Source: Planosporangium mesophilum
GTDB lineage: Bacteria; Actinomycetota; Actinomycetes; Mycobacteriales; Micromonosporaceae
DNA: 64,000 bases
NCBI RefSeq assembly: GCF_016863255.1
Contig: NZ_BOON01000054.1
Location: 1 to 64,000, forward strand
Reading direction: 5' to 3'
Positions within the stretch are counted from its first letter, which is position 1; every line of letters starts with the position of its first letter. Positions 46,347-55,923 of this stretch are shown here, one piece after another. The translations under genes were made by a program, and so were the position numbers. The notes beneath the pieces are model-generated. The model was not told the origin of the DNA. It saw only the letters and a program-made list of their open reading frames with translations, and did no database searches.

Positions 46347-48253
46347 CCCGATGGCCCCGCTGGCTCGTCGCCGGTCTGCTGGTCGGCGCCGGTCTCCTGG
46401 GCGCCGCACCCGCAGCCGCCGAGCCGGACAGCCCGCTGGCCGTCTCCGACGTACGCACGAGCGACGGCGAGCTGTCGTTCACCCTGACCGCGCACGGGTT
46501 GCCGCCCGGCGCCGAGCTGGATGGCAGCGGCCTCACCGTCGACCTGGACGGCACGCCGGTACGCGCGACGGTGGTACCGGCACCGGAGCCGAGCCCGACC
46601 GCCGCGCCGGAGCGCACCGTGGTCCTCGTCCTCGACACCAGCGGGTCGATGGAGGGGGCCAGGCTGACCGCGGCCAAGGCGGCCGCCGGCGGCTACGCCG
46701 ACGCGCTCCCCGCCGACGTGCGGCTCGGCCTGGTGTCCGTGTCGGACCGGCCGGCCACCGTCCTGGAGCCGAGCGCCGACCGGACGGCCTTCCGCGCCGC
46801 CGTCGCCGGGCTGAAGGCCCGCGGCGGCACCGCCCTCTACGACGGCGTCCGCCAGGCCGCCGGCCTGCTGACCGGCGGGGGACAGCGGCGGATCGTGGTG
46901 CTCTCCGACGGCGTAGACACCAACTCGACCGCCCCACCCGCGGCCGTCGGTGCGCAACTCGCCGGAGCCGGGATCACCCTCGACGGCATCGCGTACGGGC
47001 CGGACGCGTCCAGCCCGGCGATGACCGCCCTCGCCACCGGTACCGGCGGGCGGATGGTCACGGCCGGGGACGCCGCGTCGCTACGGACGGCCTTCGCCGG
47101 GATCGCAGCCGCCCTCCGGCCCCCGGTGGCCGCCGTGACCGTCACCGTGCCGGGTCGGCTGGCCGGTGCCGACGCGACCCTGCACGTCGCGCTGACCGCG
47201 GGCGGCACCACCCTGACCTCGGCCGCCACGTCGGTGAGCCTGCCGGCCGGCCCCGGCCCGGTCGCCGTCTCCGTCCCGCGCTCACCCCGCTGGCCGCTGT
47301 ACCTGGGCCTGGCCGCCACCGTGGTGGCCGTGCCGCTGGCCGCGTTCGCCGGGATGTACCTGCTCGTGCGGCGGTCGACGGTGCGCACCCGCCTTCGCCA
47401 GCTGGACAGCTTCGGCTCGGCCGCCGGGCCGGCGCTGCGGGCGCGGGAGGAGAGTTCGGTGCTGCGGGCGGCGCTGTCGGCCTCCGAGTACGCCATCACC
47501 CGACGCGGCCTGGGCGGACGGATCCAGGCCGACCTCGACCGGGCCGGCATCAACCTGCGCCCGGCCGAGTGGATGCTGGCCCGGGCCGGTGGCGCGGCGC
47601 TGTCCGGGGTGCTGTTCGCGGTCCTGCTGCCGTGGCTGCTCGGCCTGCTGCTGGGCGCCGCGGTCGGTTGGCTCGGCACCGGCCTGTACCGCCGGCTGCG
47701 CGCGGCCCGGAGGGCCCGCCGGTTCAACGACGAACTGCCCGACGCGCTCCAGTTGGTGGTCAGCGCGCTGCGCTCGGGCTTCTCCTTCCCGCAGGCGATC
47801 GCCGCGCTGGTGGCCGAGGGGGACGAGGCGGTGTCCGGCGAGTTCGGCCGGGCCCTGGCCGAGACCCGGCTCGGCGGCGAACTGGAGGAGGCGCTGCTGC
47901 GCGTCGCCGAGCGCAACAGCAGCGATGACCTGGCGTGGCTGGTCATGGCGATCCGGGTGCAGCGCGAGGTCGGCGGCGGCCTGTCGGAGGTACTGGAGAC
48001 GGCGGTGGAGACCATGCGCGAGCGCGGGCGGCTGCGCCGGCACGTCCGGGCGCTGTCGGCCGAGGGGCGCCTGTCGGCGTGGGTACTGGTCGCCATGCCG
48101 GTCGTGCTCGCCGCGTTCATGTTCGCCACCCGCCGCGAGTACCTGCGGCCGCTGTACACCACGCCGCTGGGGCTGATGATGCTGGTCGGATCCGTCCTGA
48201 TGATGGGGTTCGGCACGTTCTGGATGACCCGGGTCATCAAGGTGGAGGTGTGA
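46343..48253 (+). CDS. tadB: TadB-like protein fused to a secreted vWA domain
   Basis: A 636-residue fusion. An N-terminal signal peptide (LVAGLLVGAGLLGAAPAAA) is followed by a von Willebrand A domain with the metal motif DTSGSM (98-103) and GGTALYDGVRQAAGLL. A transmembrane helix lies near 312-336. A TadB-type T2SSF platform domain (FNDELPDALQLVVSALRSGFSFPQAIAALV) with further membrane helices makes up the C-terminal half. A classical TadB is only about 300 residues and lacks the first part. The vWA part would be extracellular, tethered to the inner-membrane platform. ATGA coupling with tadA. Confidence 0.92.
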   Translation: MTRWPRWLVAGLLVGAGLLGAAPAAAEPDSPLAVSDVRTSDGELSFTLTAHGLPPGAELDGSGLTVDLDGTPVRATVVPAPEPSPTAAPERTVVLVLDTSGSMEGARLTAAKAAAGGYADALPADVRLGLVSVSDRPATVLEPSADRTAFRAAVAGLKARGGTALYDGVRQAAGLLTGGGQRRIVVLSDGVDTNSTAPPAAVGAQLAGAGITLDGIAYGPDASSPAMTALATGTGGRMVTAGDAASLRTAFAGIAAALRPPVAAVTVTVPGRLAGADATLHVALTAGGTTLTSAATSVSLPAGPGPVAVSVPRSPRWPLYLGLAATVVAVPLAAFAGMYLLVRRSTVRTRLRQLDSFGSAAGPALRAREESSVLRAALSASEYAITRRGLGGRIQADLDRAGINLRPAEWMLARAGGAALSGVLFAVLLPWLLGLLLGAAVGWLGTGLYRRLRAARRARRFNDELPDALQLVVSALRSGFSFPQAIAALVAEGDEAVSGEFGRALAETRLGGELEEALLRVAERNSSDDLAWLVMAIRVQREVGGGLSEVLETAVETMRERGRLRRHVRALSAEGRLSAWVLVAMPVVLAAFMFATRREYLRPLYTTPLGLMMLVGSVLMMGFGTFWMTRVIKVEV

Positions 48254-48256
48254 CGG

Positions 48257-49174
48257 ATGCGGTGGCAGACCTCCCTCGTCGTCGCGCTGGTCGCGGTCGG
48301 GCTCGTACCGGTGTTCGGCATCCTCGCGCTGCTGCTGCGCGACCCGGACCGGGCGAACGTCGTCCGCACCCTGGCCACGATCGGCCGCGGCTACGTCGAC
48401 CCCAACCGGCGGCCGTCCTTCGGTGAGCGGGTGGGCCGGCCGCTGGCCGGACGGCTCGGCCGGCTCGGCCGGGCACTGACCGTCGGCGACGCGGTCGCCC
48501 GGCTGCAGCGCCTGCTCGACCGGGCCGGCAACCCGCCGGCCTGGCCGGTGGAGCGGGTCATCGCGGCCAAGGGGATCGGCCTGATCCTCGGCCTGGCCGG
48601 CGGTGTGCTGTTCGGCCTGGTGCTGGGCGGCGCCGCCACGGTCCTGCTGTGCACGGTCGGCGGCGCGGCGTTCGGGTTCTTCGCACCCGACCTGGCCATT
48701 TACAACACCGGCGTCAAGCGGCAGGAGGAGCTACGCCGGTCGCTGCCCGATGTGCTCGACACCCTGACCATCTGCGTGGAGGCCGGGCAGGGTTTCGACG
48801 CCGCGCTGGCCCAGGTGGCGCGCAACGGCAAGGGGCCGATGGCCGGCGAGGCGGCGCGGGTGCTCCAGGAGATGCGCATCGGCAAGTCGCGCGTGGAGGC
48901 GCTGCGGTCCATGGCCGCCCGTACCACCGTGACGGAGCTGCGCGGCTTCGCCTCGGCTGTGGTCAACGCCAGCACCCTCGGCGTACCGGTGGCTCAGGTG
49001 CTGCGCGAGCAGTCCCGCGAGATGCGGACCCGGCGGCGTCAGCGGGCCGAGGAACTCGCTCAGAAGGTACCGATCAAGATCTTGTTCCCGACGTTGTTCT
49101 GCCTGTTCCCGGCGTTGTTCGTGGTGATCCTCGGCCCCGGCGTCATCAACATCATCCACAGCTTCTCGAACTGA
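48257..49174 (+). CDS. tadC: TadC-like platform protein
   Basis: A 305-residue integral membrane protein with a T2SSF domain, [29 protein letters not shown], plus C-terminal helices ([23 protein letters not shown]). It forms the inner-membrane platform with TadB. It starts 3 bases after tadB and is the last recognised tad gene. No prepilin peptidase (TadV) is seen in the window, so it must be encoded elsewhere. Confidence 0.93.
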   Translation: MRWQTSLVVALVAVGLVPVFGILALLLRDPDRANVVRTLATIGRGYVDPNRRPSFGERVGRPLAGRLGRLGRALTVGDAVARLQRLLDRAGNPPAWPVERVIAAKGIGLILGLAGGVLFGLVLGGAATVLLCTVGGAAFGFFAPDLAIYNTGVKRQEELRRSLPDVLDTLTICVEAGQGFDAALAQVARNGKGPMAGEAARVLQEMRIGKSRVEALRSMAARTTVTELRGFASAVVNASTLGVPVAQVLREQSREMRTRRRQRAEELAQKVPIKILFPTLFCLFPALFVVILGPGVINIIHSFSN

Positions 49175-49194
49175 CGGCTCTGCGAACCGACGCC

Positions 49195-49908
49195 CTACTC
49201 CTCGATGCGGATGCCGAGCGCGGAGGCCAGCTCGTACGACAGCGCGATCAGGTCGTGGCCGCTGAGCACGGCACCGTCCCAACTGGTCAGCCCGCCGATG
49301 CCGGCCAGCACGCAGCCGGCGAACCGGGTACCGGCCATCTTCGCGTGCGAGAACTGCGCTCCGGTGAGGTCGCAGTTGACGAACCGCGCACCGGTGAGGT
49401 CGGAGTGGGAGAAGTCGGCGCGGGTCAGGTTGCAGTTGGTGAAGGCCGCCGCGCTGAAGCCGGTGTACCGCCAGTTGGACAGGTCGAGCCGGCACTCGTC
49501 GAAGGTGACGTCCCGGACCCGGCCGTCGGCCCAGGTGAAGCCCGTCATCCGGGAGGTCGCCAGCCGTACCCGGGTCAGCGACGACCCGGTGGCACGCAGG
49601 TTGGCCAGGTTGGCCCGCTCGAACACGCAGTCGGTGACCCTCGACCGGTCGAGGGTCACCGTGGACAGGTCCGTACCGCCGAACCGGCACTGCTCCACCT
49701 CGACCGACTCCACCTCGACCGACTCCACCTCGACCGACCATGCCGCGCCGGCGGACAGGTCGAGGTCGGAGTAGTCGAGCCGGCGGTAGCTTCCCTCGCT
49801 GACGAACAGGTGGTCGGGCAGTCGCGCGGTGTCCAGCACGGACGGCTGCCTCGGCTGCGCCGGTACCGTTTTCCCGGCCCCGCCGCGTCCCCGTCGGTGA
49901 TCCACCAC
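49195..49908 (-). CDS. Soluble pentapeptide-repeat protein
   Basis: A 237-residue protein built largely of pentapeptide repeats ([20 protein letters not shown] and related, about 25 units), forming a quadrilateral beta-helix. There is no signal peptide or transmembrane segment, in contrast to the anchored protein at 39049. It converges on tadC with a 20-base gap. The exact start is uncertain: GTG 49908 or 49905 follow GGAGGTGG by a long spacer. Near residue 60 the unit SVEVE is repeated three times by a 15-bp tandem DNA repeat. Confidence 0.8.
   Translation of the reverse strand: MVDHRRGRGGAGKTVPAQPRQPSVLDTARLPDHLFVSEGSYRRLDYSDLDLSAGAAWSVEVESVEVESVEVEQCRFGGTDLSTVTLDRSRVTDCVFERANLANLRATGSSLTRVRLATSRMTGFTWADGRVRDVTFDECRLDLSNWRYTGFSAAAFTNCNLTRADFSHSDLTGARFVNCDLTGAQFSHAKMAGTRFAGCVLAGIGGLTSWDGAVLSGHDLIALSYELASALGIRIEE
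49693..49737. repeat. In-frame 15-bp tandem repeat, three copies
   Basis: CTCCACCTCGACCGA is repeated perfectly three times inside the pentapeptide gene and encodes SVEVE three times. Fifteen bases equals one pentapeptide coil step, so copy changes would preserve both frame and fold. Confidence 0.9.
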
Positions 49909-50082
49909 CGGCCCACTGTAGGGCCACCTCCGCCCGGACCGCCTGCGACACCAGCGCGCCTGCGCGCCGGTGTGGCGAGCGTCGCGGACCTTAACCCACG
50001 CCACACCGGCCGGGCGGCGATCACTACCGTCCGGCACCCGAAGCACACCCATTCCGCTCCGCTGGGACCTCAACCTGATCCC

Positions 50083-52227
50083 ATGACCCGAGCCGACGGC
50101 AACCGATTCGTACCCCAGATGCGGCACAAGCTGTTGGCCTTCGGCCTCGGCGGCGTGGTGCTGACAGCGACCGCGCTGGTCGCCGTCGGCGCCTGGCAGA
50201 GCGACCGGTTCGCCTCGCGTACCGCGGACGGGATCGCCCAGCTCCACCACGCCGACCTGCAGCACGTCACGGAGGGCATGAGCCGGCTCGTCACCGCGAT
50301 CGGCGGCGACGTCCAGGCGGCGGTCGACCAGAACATGACGGTGGCCAACAGCGAGCTGGCCCAGGTCGGTGGCCTCCAGCTCGCGTCGACGCCGGTGACG
50401 TGGAACGCCGTCAACCAGGTCACCCAGCAGACGCAGCAGATCAGCCTGCCCCGCGCCACCGTCGGCGGCCGGTGGCTGGGCCAGAACCGCGACCAGAACG
50501 TGCCCACCCCGGTGGTCGACGACATCCGCGCCATGGTGGGGGCCACTGTCACGGTCTTCCAGCGCATGAACGACGCCGGCGATCTGCTCCGGGTGGCCAC
50601 GAACGTGCCGACCAAGTCCGGCGAGCGCGCCATCGGCACGTACATCCCGGTCGTCGGCGCGGACGGCAAGCCCAACGCGGTCGCCTCCGCCATCCGCGAC
50701 GGCAAGTCCTACCGCGGCGTCGCCATCGTGGTCGACACGCCGTACATCGCCGCCTACGACCCGATCCGGGACGCGTCCGGCCGTGTGATCGGCGCACTGT
50801 ACGTCGGCGTACCGCAGGCCAAGGCGATCAAGCAGTTCACCGACGCGCTCGCCACCACCACGGTCGGCACGAACGGGTGGGTGACCGTGTACAGCACGGC
50901 GGCCGCCGACCGCGGTCGCGTGGTCGGCAGCAGCGTCAAGGATCTGGCTGGCCGTAACGAGATGCAGGCCGCGGACGGGCAGGGCCGCAAGTACGTCGAG
51001 GAGATCCTCGGCCGGGCCGTCAAGCTCGACGCCGGAAAGAGCTGGAGTACCACCTACAAGATGGCCGGCGCCGGCGGGGGCGGCGTCGCCGACACCACGG
51101 TGAACGTCTCGTACTTCGCGCCGTACGGCTGGGCGATCGCCGTCGGCGGGTACGGCCCGGACTCGGCGGCGGCCATCAACGCCGTCAACAGTGGCCGGCG
51201 CACCATGCTGGTGAGCTTCCTGGTGGTCGCCGCGGTCGTGTTGCTCGTCGGCCTGCTGGCGGCGGTCGCCTGGGCACGCAGCATCGGCGGCCGGCTGGGA
51301 CGGTTGACCGACGCGCTCACCCGCGTGGCCGACCGCGACCTCACGGTCACGGTCGCGGACTCCGGCGGCGATGAGATCGGACAGATGGGTCGGGCGTTGA
51401 ACACGGCCGTCGGCGAGCTGCGGGGCCTGCTGGGCGACATCACCGACGCCTCGCACCAGGTCGTCAGCGCTGCCGGTCAGGTGTCGACGGTCGGCGGCCA
51501 GCTCGCGGACACGGCGTCCACCGCGTCCCGCGAGGTCGACGCGGCGTCGACGGTGGTGGACGAGGTGGTCCGCCACGTCGGTACCGTCGCGGCGGGCGCC
51601 GAGGAGATGGGCGCCTCCATCAAGGAGATCTCCAGCAACGCCCACGAGGCGGCCCGGGTGGCCGGCAACAGCGTGACGCTGGCCTCGCGGGCCAGCGAGG
51701 TGATCGGCAAGCTGAGCGACTCGACCGCGGGAATCGCCGACATGGCGCGCGTGATCCACAGCATCGCCGAGCAGACCAACCTGCTCGCCCTCAACGCGAC
51801 GATCGAGGCGGCCCGTGCGGGCGAGGCCGGCAAGGGCTTCGCGGTCGTGGCCAGCGAGGTCAAGGACCTGTCCCAGGAGACCGCGCGGGCCACGAACGAC
51901 GTCTCCAGCCGGGTCGCCGCGATCCAACACGACACCACCGGAGCCATTGAGGCGATCAACGCGATCACGGCGGCGATCGGACGGGTGAACGACTTCCAGG
52001 CGGCCATCGCCACCGCGGTCGAGGAGCAGACCGCGACGGCGGGGGAGATGGCCCGCAACGTCGGCGAGGCGGCCGACGGCGGCGGCAAGATCGCGCGCCG
52101 CGTCGCCGCGGTGAGCGAGGCGGTCGACAGTACCGGTGAGGTCGTACGGGTGTCCCAGGTCGCCGCGGCGGACCTGACCGCGACCGCCGAGCGCATGACC
52201 GGGCTGGTGGGCCGGTTCCGGCTGTAA
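50083..52227 (+). CDS. Methyl-accepting chemotaxis-type receptor
   Basis: A 714-residue transmembrane receptor. TM1 lies near 17-38. A large extracellular Cache-type double sensor follows ([60 protein letters not shown]). TM2 is near 376-400, and a HAMP domain precedes the signalling domain. The hairpin tip is the highly conserved [20 protein letters not shown]. No che or flagellar genes are nearby. It may signal to pili or an unlinked array. ATG 50083 starts the protein; no typical ribosome site is clear. Confidence 0.93.
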   Translation: MTRADGNRFVPQMRHKLLAFGLGGVVLTATALVAVGAWQSDRFASRTADGIAQLHHADLQHVTEGMSRLVTAIGGDVQAAVDQNMTVANSELAQVGGLQLASTPVTWNAVNQVTQQTQQISLPRATVGGRWLGQNRDQNVPTPVVDDIRAMVGATVTVFQRMNDAGDLLRVATNVPTKSGERAIGTYIPVVGADGKPNAVASAIRDGKSYRGVAIVVDTPYIAAYDPIRDASGRVIGALYVGVPQAKAIKQFTDALATTTVGTNGWVTVYSTAAADRGRVVGSSVKDLAGRNEMQAADGQGRKYVEEILGRAVKLDAGKSWSTTYKMAGAGGGGVADTTVNVSYFAPYGWAIAVGGYGPDSAAAINAVNSGRRTMLVSFLVVAAVVLLVGLLAAVAWARSIGGRLGRLTDALTRVADRDLTVTVADSGGDEIGQMGRALNTAVGELRGLLGDITDASHQVVSAAGQVSTVGGQLADTASTASREVDAASTVVDEVVRHVGTVAAGAEEMGASIKEISSNAHEAARVAGNSVTLASRASEVIGKLSDSTAGIADMARVIHSIAEQTNLLALNATIEAARAGEAGKGFAVVASEVKDLSQETARATNDVSSRVAAIQHDTTGAIEAINAITAAIGRVNDFQAAIATAVEEQTATAGEMARNVGEAADGGGKIARRVAAVSEAVDSTGEVVRVSQVAAADLTATAERMTGLVGRFRL

Positions 52228-52312
52228 TCCGTCGCGTTAATCCGTCGCGTTCGCGTGCCCCTGCCACGCCCGGGGCGTCGACGCGCTGCGGTCCGGGCGG
52301 GTCGGTGTCACC

Positions 52313-53299
52313 ATGGCCGGCATGACGAGTGCGACGGGTACCCGCATCGGCTGGGCCGACCTGCCGTGCCAGGTCCGCGCCGGTGTCGAGGCGATCGTCG
52401 GGGACACGGTGGTGAGAGCCGTTTCCCAGCCCGGGGGCTTCTCCCCGGGTACCGCCGACCGGATCCGGACGGCCGCCGGTCGGCGGGCGTTCGTCAAGGC
52501 GGTCAGTCCGACGCAGAATGAGGTCAGCACCGACCTGCACCGGCGGGAGGCGCATGTGACCGCGGCACTGCCGGAGTACGCGCCGACGCCCCGCCTGCTG
52601 GGCTGCTACGACGACGGCTACTGGGTGGCGCTGGTCCTGCAGGACGTCGAGGGGCGGCACCCCCGTACCCCGTGGCGACCCGACGAGCTGGAGGCCGTCC
52701 TCACCACGCTGGGCGACCTGGCGGTGACGCTGACCCCTTCCCCGCTACCGGGTGTCCCGTCGGCAGTCGACCACCTGTCCGGGAACTTCGCGGGCTGGCG
52801 GCGCGTCGCGGCCGACCCCCCGCCCGACCTCGACCCGTGGACGAGCGCGCACCTGCCGGTACTGTGCGCGTTGGCTGATCAGGCGACCGCGTCGCTCGCC
52901 GGCGACACGCTGGTACACAACGACATCCGCGCCGACAACCTGCTGCTCCGGCCGGACGGGGCCGCGGTCGTGGTCGACTGGCCGTGGGCGTGCGTCGGGC
53001 CGGCATGGCTGGACACCCTCCTGCTCATGGTCAACGTCCGGCTCTTCGGCGGTCACGACACCGACGCCCTCCTCACCGATACCCTTGTCTCCAGGCGCGC
53101 GGCGATGACCGAGCTGAAGCCGGACGACCTCACCGCCGTACTCGCGGGGCTCGCCGGGTTCTTCCTCGACTGCGCCCGGCAGCCACCGCCGCCCGGCATC
53201 CCGACCCTTCGAGCGTTCCAACGGGCGCAGGCCGACGCCGTACTGCCCTGGGTGCGCGACCGCCTCACCACCCCTGGTTCGCGGCGGGCCCGCGCCTGA
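52313..53299 (+). CDS. Aminoglycoside phosphotransferase-fold kinase
   Basis: A 328-residue APH/choline-kinase-family protein. The catalytic loop is LVHNDIRADNLLLRPDG near 203-219 and the metal-binding Asp lies in VVVDWPWAC. The N-lobe has FVKAVSP with the ATP-binding lysine. Members phosphorylate antibiotics, homoserine, sugars or macrolides; most actinomycete copies are uncharacterised, so resistance should not be assumed. ATG 52313 has no obvious ribosome site and ATG 52322 is equally possible. Confidence 0.85.
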   Translation: MAGMTSATGTRIGWADLPCQVRAGVEAIVGDTVVRAVSQPGGFSPGTADRIRTAAGRRAFVKAVSPTQNEVSTDLHRREAHVTAALPEYAPTPRLLGCYDDGYWVALVLQDVEGRHPRTPWRPDELEAVLTTLGDLAVTLTPSPLPGVPSAVDHLSGNFAGWRRVAADPPPDLDPWTSAHLPVLCALADQATASLAGDTLVHNDIRADNLLLRPDGAAVVVDWPWACVGPAWLDTLLLMVNVRLFGGHDTDALLTDTLVSRRAAMTELKPDDLTAVLAGLAGFFLDCARQPPPPGIPTLRAFQRAQADAVLPWVRDRLTTPGSRRARA

Positions 53300-53372
53300 C
53301 GGGTTGATAGTGACGGGCGCCGGTGCCGAGCGTGCCGGGGTGGTGATCTCATGGGCGGTTGCGGCGCCGACG

Positions 53373-54176
53373 TCAGCGCTCGACGGGGAGCGGGTCGTGG
53401 TACGACCCGGACGGTCCCGCGTACTGCGTACCGTCGGGGTACGGCCAGGCGTTGGGCGCGCAGCCGTGCAGGCCGAGGGTCTGCTGCTGCATGACGGGTG
53501 CTGGTTTCCCGGGTCCCGGGCACAGTTGGTGCCCGTGGCCGAGGCGGTGCCCGACCTCGTGGTTGACCATGTACTGCCGGTATGCGTCCAGCGGTGCGCC
53601 GTAGCCGGGCACGCCCGTCGCCCATCGGGCCACATTGAGCACCACGGCGTTGCCGCGTCGGCATGAGGTGTACCGGTCCGGCCCGTCCTGGCACAGCAGG
53701 TCGCGGGTGGCGGGGGTGGCGAGGTGGACGGTGAAGTCGGCGGGACCGCCCGCGCCCACCCGCTGGAGCCGCCATCCGCCGCCGGCGGTCCAGCTGCGCG
53801 GGTCGGCCAACGCCGTGACGACCTCGCCGGCGAACGCGTTCGGGTCAACGTCGATGTCACGCTCGACCACCACCCGGAACCGCAACAGGCGCCCGCTGCG
53901 CCCGAGTACGGGGCTGTCGCCTGAGGCGGTGATCCACTGTCGTGAGCCGGCCTGGGGATAGCTGATCCGGGTGGAGGCCAGGTGTCTCGCCTGCGTCACG
54001 CCTGAGTCGGTGACCGGTGCCGGCGAGGTGCTCGGCGTAGCTGACCCGCCGGGGGCGCCGACCGCCGACGCGTTCCCGGGGTGTGGGCCGCAGCCGGCCA
54101 GGGAGCCCGCCAGTACCAGCGCCAGAGGTACGGTCGACCAACTCCGATGCCGGTATCGCTGCGTGATCCGTGGCAT
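53373..54176 (-). CDS. DUF3152 zinc-metalloprotease-like lipoprotein
   Basis: A 267-residue lipoprotein. The lipobox GSLAGC gives lipidated C29, and a Ser/Thr/Pro linker follows. The DUF3152 domain carries the metzincin-like motif HEVGHRLGHGH (H206, E207, H210, G213, H216), followed by CPGPGKPAPVMQQQT, which could supply the Met-turn. Family members are widespread actinobacterial proteins of unknown substrate. Convergent with the kinase gene, 73 bases apart. Confidence 0.88.
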   Translation of the reverse strand: MPRITQRYRHRSWSTVPLALVLAGSLAGCGPHPGNASAVGAPGGSATPSTSPAPVTDSGVTQARHLASTRISYPQAGSRQWITASGDSPVLGRSGRLLRFRVVVERDIDVDPNAFAGEVVTALADPRSWTAGGGWRLQRVGAGGPADFTVHLATPATRDLLCQDGPDRYTSCRRGNAVVLNVARWATGVPGYGAPLDAYRQYMVNHEVGHRLGHGHQLCPGPGKPAPVMQQQTLGLHGCAPNAWPYPDGTQYAGPSGSYHDPLPVER

Positions 54177-54344
54177 ACCGTCTCCTCGGCCTCGCCGTCG
54201 TGCGTCCGGGGTGGAGCGTTCCGTCGGACCGCCCGGGTGATGCGGTCCTGTCTGCTCTTTTCGGCTGGAACGTCACTTTCACAAGGCGTCGTCGGGTGTC
54301 TTGGATCACACAACACGTCTCGGCTCGGGCCGCAGACTCTGACG

Positions 54345-55556
54345 TCAGTGGTCGGCGTGCGGTGCGAAGCCGGCCAGTGCCTCGCGGTGCGGTACGTGGG
54401 CCAGGTGAAGCTCGTCCAGGCCCAGCCTGCGGTACGTCGTGTGCAGGGCCGCCACCACCGCGCCGAACGCTCCGGCCAGGTCGCCCAGTTCGGTGCTCTG
54501 CACCGTGGCGGTGGTCGGCACGATCTCGCGCAGCCGCTGATTGATTCGTTCGAGGCCGGGTTCGAGCCCGCGCGAGATCCCGCCGCCGAGGATGATCACG
54601 TCTGGCTCGTAGGCGACCACGGCGGCCGTGAGGATGATCAGCAGGGCCTGTTCGATCTGCTGCTTCACCGGTGCGAGGCGGGGATCGGACGAGTGGAACA
54701 CGTCGGCCGGGTTGTCGAACGGCAGTCGCAGCTCACGGGCGCGCGCGAGGATGCCGGGGCCACTGACGAGCTGTTCCAGGGAGGTACCCAGCGGCCCGGC
54801 GGGCAGGTGGCCGAACTCTCCCACCAGACCGGTACGGCCGTGGAAGAGTCGCCGGTCGAGCGCGACGCCGGCGCCGAGGCCGGCCCCGACGGTGAACATG
54901 ACCGCGGTCTGCGCGTCGCGCGCCGCGCCGAATCGCAGCTCGCCGAGCAGGGCGTAGTTGGAGTCGTTGTCGATGTCGACGCCCATCCCGAGCCGCCGCT
55001 CCACCATCCGCAGGAAGTCCGCCTGCTCGACCTGGCGCAGGTTCGGTGCGTTGGACACGGAGCGGTCGTCCTGCCCGACCGCACCGGGTAGCCCGACCGC
55101 CACCGCGTCGAGGAGCGGCCGCTGGTCGCCGACGGTGTCGAGGATGAGGTCGGCCAGCCACCGGCCGAGCTCCTCGGCGTCGCATCCGGTCGGCGTCGGT
55201 ACCGTCGTGGTCATCAACGGCTTGGCGGCGAGGTCGGCCACGACGATCCGGACGTTGGAGCCGCCGAGGTCGACTCCACACACGACGGTACGTTCGGTCT
55301 CGATCGTGACCGGGGTGGCGCGCCGGCCCCGGCCGGACCCGGGTGCTCCGTTGGTCTCGCTGAGCAGCCCTTCCGCGAGCAACTGCTCGACGATGCGCGA
55401 AACCGTGGCGGGGGACAGGCCGGTCTCCCGGCCGAGGACGGTACGGGTGGCCGAGCCCTGGGCCAGTACGTGGGCCAGCACGGCAGACCGGTTGGCACGG
55501 CGGGGCACCTCAGTACGGCGGGGCACCTCAGCACCGCGGGGTACCTCGGCGTCCAC
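54345..55556 (-). CDS. ROK-family repressor without zinc motif
   Basis: A 403-residue ROK regulator with an N-terminal helix-turn-helix (TRTVLGRETGLSPATVSRIV) and a ROK domain (GVDLGGSNVRIVVADL; DNDSNYALLGE). GEFGHLPAGPLG keeps the histidine of the zinc site, but the CxCGxxGC cysteines are absent, so zinc may not be bound. The start is probably GTG 55556 after GGGGAGG; GTG 55565 is too close to it. The N-terminus is a triplicated AEVPRR-like unit. Divergent from the adjacent ABC/PTE operon, which it probably represses. Confidence 0.82.
   Translation of the reverse strand: MDAEVPRGAEVPRRTEVPRRANRSAVLAHVLAQGSATRTVLGRETGLSPATVSRIVEQLLAEGLLSETNGAPGSGRGRRATPVTIETERTVVCGVDLGGSNVRIVVADLAAKPLMTTTVPTPTGCDAEELGRWLADLILDTVGDQRPLLDAVAVGLPGAVGQDDRSVSNAPNLRQVEQADFLRMVERRLGMGVDIDNDSNYALLGELRFGAARDAQTAVMFTVGAGLGAGVALDRRLFHGRTGLVGEFGHLPAGPLGTSLEQLVSGPGILARARELRLPFDNPADVFHSSDPRLAPVKQQIEQALLIILTAAVVAYEPDVIILGGGISRGLEPGLERINQRLREIVPTTATVQSTELGDLAGAFGAVVAALHTTYRRLGLDELHLAHVPHREALAGFAPHADH
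55501..55554. repeat. 18-bp tandem repeat at the ROK gene start
   Basis: Two near-identical units, CGGGGCACCTCAGTACGG and CGGGGCACCTCAGCACCG, and a third diverged unit encode the proline/arginine/glutamate-rich head of the ROK protein. It is in-frame (six residues per unit) and precedes the DNA-binding domain. Confidence 0.75.
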
Positions 55557-55579
55557 GTAACCCACCCCTCCCCAATTTC

Positions 55580-55592
55580 TTTCGGCTCGAAA
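55580..55592. promoter_or_regulatory. Candidate ROK operator A
   Basis: The dyad TTTCG-GCT-CGAAA lies 24 bases upstream of the ROK start. It shares arms with the second site at 55741-55757, with a 3-base rather than 7-base centre. It is consistent with autoregulation. Confidence 0.45.
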
Positions 55593-55712
55593 ATGCTAGG
55601 GGAGTGGTTTGGTGGGGTCAATGGGTAGAAGTATCGATGTTATGCCCCCTAATGCCTGATTTGTAGTAAATACCAACTCTGGTAGGGCCGCGTTTTCCCG
55701 CCGTGGCGCCTC

Positions 55713-55757
55713 TTGACGAGGGCAGATGCGAAGCTAATACTTTCGGCCTGAGCGAAA
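55713..55757 (+). promoter_or_regulatory. Promoter and operator B of the ABC/PTE operon
   Basis: TTGACG (55713-55718) and TAATAC (55735-55740), 16 bases apart, make the best promoter match in the window. The dyad TTTCG-N7-CGAAA (55741-55757) begins at the next base, where a bound repressor would block the start of transcription. The divergent ROK gene is the natural candidate regulator. The rest of the 55566-55923 gap holds no gene and is relatively AT-rich. Confidence 0.6.
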
Positions 55758-55923
55758 TTGGGAAACCGGTTCCGAGCTCGAGCCGCGGCCGGCGGGTGCG
55801 TCCCGCCCGCGTTCGCAGACGGGGTCGGGCGTCGGCACCCGCCTCATCGGGGTCGGTCCGCCGCGCGCGGTACGGCCGGCCACACCGAATTTCATGTGAC
55901 ACATGGTTCGAGAGGGAACTGGT

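Noticed and set aside
52313-53299. Aminoglycoside resistance function
   Set aside because: The fold is clear but this family is broad. No substrate-specific residues or resistance neighbours are visible.
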